64,000 bases of DNA from Myxococcales bacterium (GTDB lineage: Bacteria; Myxococcota_A; UBA796; GCA-2862545): NCBI GenBank assembly GCA_019634415.1, contig JAHQVJ010000102.1, forward strand, positions 88,361-152,360. Direction: 5' to 3'. This document shows positions 61,594-64,000 of this stretch, one piece after another. A program made the translations under genes and the position numbers. The notes under the pieces were generated by a model. The model worked only from the letters and a program-made list of their open reading frames with translations, did not search any database and was not told where the DNA came from. Every line of letters starts with the position of its first letter. The stretch's first letter is position 1.

Positions 61594-61944
61594 TCACTCG
61601 TCGCCGACGTCGAGCTCCAGGCTCCGTCCGCCGCGCGGGGCTGCGCCTTCGGGGGCCGGCAGGCCGCGAGAGTCGGTGGTGACCTCCTCCTCGACGGGGG
61701 TGAGAGCGGCGAGCTGGAGCTCCAGCTCGTTGCGCTCGTCCTTGCAGGCGGCGACCTTCTTCTTCTTCTTCAGTGCCGCGCACTCGCCCAGCTCCGTGAG
61801 CTGAGCCTTGATCACCGCGCGCTGGGCCGCCTGCTCGTGGGCGGTCTCGCACGCGGCCTTCTCGTCTCCCTCCATGCCGGTGCAGTCGGGGAGCTCGGGC
61901 TCTTCGGCGAGGGCGGACATGGAGAAGACCAGGAGTTGAAGCAT
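61594..61944 (-). CDS. Small exported protein with Cys pairs
   Basis: This encodes 116 residues. ATG 61944 gives MLQLLVFSMSALAEE, a signal peptide likely cut after ALA; GAGGTG precedes it. The mature part has CTGMEGDEKAAC (C-x10-C) and CAALKKKKKVAAC (C-x11-C), which suggests a twin CX10-12C helical hairpin held by disulfides, similar in principle to CHCH-type proteins. A disordered acidic tail ends in LELDVGDE. Function is unknown. It is convergent with the propeller lipoprotein (4 bp between the stops) and divergent from the second TSP3 gene. Confidence 0.7.
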   Translation of the reverse strand: MLQLLVFSMSALAEEPELPDCTGMEGDEKAACETAHEQAAQRAVIKAQLTELGECAALKKKKKVAACKDERNELELQLAALTPVEEEVTTDSRGLPAPEGAAPRGGRSLELDVGDE

Positions 61945-62098
61945 GGAAACACCTCGGTGGTTGGCCAAGACCCAAGAACGTAGTCCGACCGATCGGGGCG
62001 TACAAGGGTCTGGATTGGCAACAGACCCGTGTCGGGCCCAGTAAACTCCCTCAGGTTCGGATCCGAGGGGGCGACACCGACCAGCACAGAGGTGTCGC

Positions 62099-64000
62099 GT
62101 GCAGTGGATCTGGATGTGGCTGCCGACCCTGGCCTCCGCAGGGGTGGACGTCTACGGCTCCGGGACGGGGACCGACGGGTCCCTGATCGTCACGGGCACG
62201 GCCACCGTGAACGAGGCCTCCGGGGTCACGGCCGACGCCGACGCAGGAGACGTGGAGATCGTGGTGGCGGATCCGGCTCCCTTCACCGCAGGGCAGCTGG
62301 TGTTGATCCATCGGGCCTTCGGGATCGAGCCGGAGCCGGTGAGCGGCGACACCGCGGAGGTGGATCTGACGGGTCAGCGCGCGGGGGCCTGGGAGCTCGC
62401 CCGCGTGGAGGCGGTGGGGGGCAGCACCCTGACCCTCGACGGACCCTTGCTCGTCGGGGTGCGCGCCGATCAGGCCCAGGTGGTCACGGTGCCGGAGCAC
62501 ACCGACGTGACGGTGCGGCCCGCGGGCACGCTCACGGTGGATGCCTTCGACGGTGCGAGCGGTGGCGTGCTGGCGTTCCTCGCCACGGGCACTGTCGCCG
62601 TCGAGGGGCGCCTGGACGTGGCGGGTCGCGGATTTCGTGGCGGCGAGGTCGAGAACGGGCCGGGCAACTTCGGCTGCACCGATCTCGATCCGGCGCGGGG
62701 CGACGGGGGCGCGAAGGGCGAGGGGCCACTGGCGGGCAGCTACGGGCTCGACGTGGTGGGGCGTGGCAACCGGGCGAGCGGCGCAGGCGGTGGCAACTGC
62801 CACAACGGTGGCGGCGGCGGTGGCGGGCACGGTGGCTCGGGCGGCCAAGGCGGCAACACCTACTCCGGTGATCTGCCCCTGGGCGGCCTGGGAGGGGCCT
62901 CGGTCCACTACGACTTCGAGACGCATGCCCTGTTCGGTGGGGGCGGCGGAGCGGGCCACGCCAACAACGACGTCGGCACCTCGGGGGGTGCGGGGGGCGG
63001 TGTGGTGTGGGTGCGTGCCGGTGGGGACATCGAGGTGGAGGGCACCGTCGATGCCGGGGGGGCCGGCGTGGGCACCTCGGGCAACGACGCCTCTGGTGGC
63101 GGTGGGGCAGGCGGTGCCGTGTCGCTCGAGGCCAGTGCCGTGACGTGTGACGACGGGGCGCGCGTGCTCGCCGAGGGTGGGCATGGCGGAGACGTGGCGA
63201 CGACCTTGGCCCATGGACCCGGCGGAGGTGGTGCGGGTGGTCGCATTCGCGTGGTGGGCACCACCGACTGTGACGTGGCCCACGTCTCCGTGGAGCACGG
63301 CTTGGCGGGCACGTTCGGCGGCGATCCCTACGGGGCCACGCCGACGGCGGCCGGCCCCGACGGCCTCGGTGACGTGCAGTGGCTCGAGGAGCCGCCGCTG
63401 CGCGATGCCGACGGCGACGGGCTGTCCAACCACGAGGAGCAGGAGGGGGGTACCGATCCGCTGAACCCCGACACCGACGGCGACGGGCTGGACGACGGTG
63501 TGGAGGGCGGGCCCGACGGGCCCGACAGCGACGGGGACGGCGTGGTGGACGCGCTCGATCCCGATCCCGACACCTGGCTGGATCGGGACGGCGATGGTCT
63601 GTCCGATGCCGTCGAGGCCGTCTTGGGGACGGATCCGGACGTGGCGGACACCGACGGCGACGGGCTGTCGGATGGCATGGAGGTGGGGCTGACCCACACC
63701 GATCCGCTGGACGCCGACACCGACGGCGACGGGCTGCGGGATGGCGCCGAGTGGAATACCCACAGCACCGATCCGCTGGACGCCGACACCGATGGCGACG
63801 GGCTGCAGGACGGGTCCGAGGTGAACGACCACGGCACGGATCCGGTGCGCGCCGACTCCGACTCCGACGGGCTCACGGATGCCGAGGAGATCGTAGAGCA
63901 CGGCACGGATCCGCTGGATCCCGACACGGACGGCGGCGGGGTGCGCGACGGGGTGGAGGTGTGGCGGGGCACGGATCCGCTGGACGACACCGACGACGGC
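62099..64000 (+). CDS. Second Gly-rich/TSP3 surface protein, 3' end cut
   Basis: The frame from GTG 62099 (AGAGG upstream) runs open to the window end, 634 codons. MQWIWMWLPTLASAG gives an export signal; ATG 62114 is an alternative start. Residues 20-410 form a beta-helix-like domain with Gly-rich turns (GGGNCHNGGGGGGGHG) resembling the Gly-rich domain of the 1693-residue protein. TSP3 repeats start near residue 440 (RDADGDGLSNHEEQEGGTDP) and continue past the edge in the same DTDGDGL-DGxEV style. There is no DUF4215 repeat at the N-terminus, unlike the first copy. Probably a surface adhesin; the C-terminal anchor cannot be seen. Confidence 0.85.
   Translation, partial: MQWIWMWLPTLASAGVDVYGSGTGTDGSLIVTGTATVNEASGVTADADAGDVEIVVADPAPFTAGQLVLIHRAFGIEPEPVSGDTAEVDLTGQRAGAWELARVEAVGGSTLTLDGPLLVGVRADQAQVVTVPEHTDVTVRPAGTLTVDAFDGASGGVLAFLATGTVAVEGRLDVAGRGFRGGEVENGPGNFGCTDLDPARGDGGAKGEGPLAGSYGLDVVGRGNRASGAGGGNCHNGGGGGGGHGGSGGQGGNTYSGDLPLGGLGGASVHYDFETHALFGGGGGAGHANNDVGTSGGAGGGVVWVRAGGDIEVEGTVDAGGAGVGTSGNDASGGGGAGGAVSLEASAVTCDDGARVLAEGGHGGDVATTLAHGPGGGGAGGRIRVVGTTDCDVAHVSVEHGLAGTFGGDPYGATPTAAGPDGLGDVQWLEEPPLRDADGDGLSNHEEQEGGTDPLNPDTDGDGLDDGVEGGPDGPDSDGDGVVDALDPDPDTWLDRDGDGLSDAVEAVLGTDPDVADTDGDGLSDGMEVGLTHTDPLDADTDGDGLRDGAEWNTHSTDPLDADTDGDGLQDGSEVNDHGTDPVRADSDSDGLTDAEEIVEHGTDPLDPDTDGGGVRDGVEVWRGTDPLDDTDDG

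Overview
The window is high-GC DNA from what is most likely a member of the Myxococcota or a close relative. The evidence is a MYXO-CTERM-like C-terminus and a DUF4215 Cys-rich repeat on a giant TSP3 surface protein, a TIGR02147/DUF4423 regulator, a caspase-like protease, BTAD/STAND regulators, and many lipoproteins with an N-terminal lipobox. It reads as chromosomal: there is a complete tryptophan operon, and no phage, integrase, rRNA, tRNA or CRISPR array was seen. The only mobile-element trace is a decayed Rpn-type nuclease gene.

Layout. 1-2.1 kb: two lipoproteins and a DUF4423 regulator on the minus strand. 2.2-5.8 kb: a pseudokinase fused to a very long coiled coil. 5.9-8.5 kb: a minus-strand operon of universal stress protein, ion-transporter-superfamily permease and a small ArsC-like protein. 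The ArsC-like frame only makes sense if an in-frame UGA at codon 9 is read as selenocysteine; a hairpin with a GGUC loop sits 17 nt after that UGA. 8.6-15.4 kb: an LplT-PlsC fusion, a pentapeptide-type membrane protein and two membrane/periplasmic proteins. 15.6-18.8 kb: tandem paralogous secreted lipoproteins. 18.8-19.3 kb: terminators and a broken gene fragment. 19.3-24.4 kb: the giant TSP3 protein. 24.6-32.4 kb: an ArsM-like methyltransferase without the arsenic-binding cysteines, a double-winged-helix STAND regulator with a degenerate cyclase domain, a TTC38-like protein that overlaps it tail to tail, and a BTAD/SARP-type STAND regulator. 32.5-34.9 kb: an AidB-like acyl-CoA dehydrogenase and a lysophospholipid acyltransferase.

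34.9-41.3 kb holds trpE-G-D-C-F-B-A on the minus strand, every junction overlapping. It is preceded by a 20-residue leader peptide with four consecutive Trp codons and mutually exclusive hairpins, so the operon is probably controlled by classical attenuation. 41.3-49.9 kb: lipoproteins, a caspase-like protease with its overlapping partner, a decayed cytochrome P450, a sulfatase-fold lipoprotein and an AMP-forming acyl ligase. 50.1-54.2 kb: a CRTAC1-like FG-GAP/ASPIC lipoprotein, the Rpn pseudogene, twin 33-bp palindromes and a VWA lipoprotein. 54.3-58.8 kb: an ABC ATPase and an ABC permease-M1 peptidase fusion. 58.8-64 kb: two related beta-propeller-like lipoproteins, a small exported protein and the start of a second Gly-rich/TSP3 surface protein that runs off the window.

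The strongest observations are the probable selenoprotein with its SECIS-like hairpin, the trp attenuator, the degenerate signalling domains (pseudokinase, pseudocyclase) joined to long scaffold or STAND modules, and the paired palindromes beside the Rpn remnant. All calls come from reading the sequence by eye; no searches were run.
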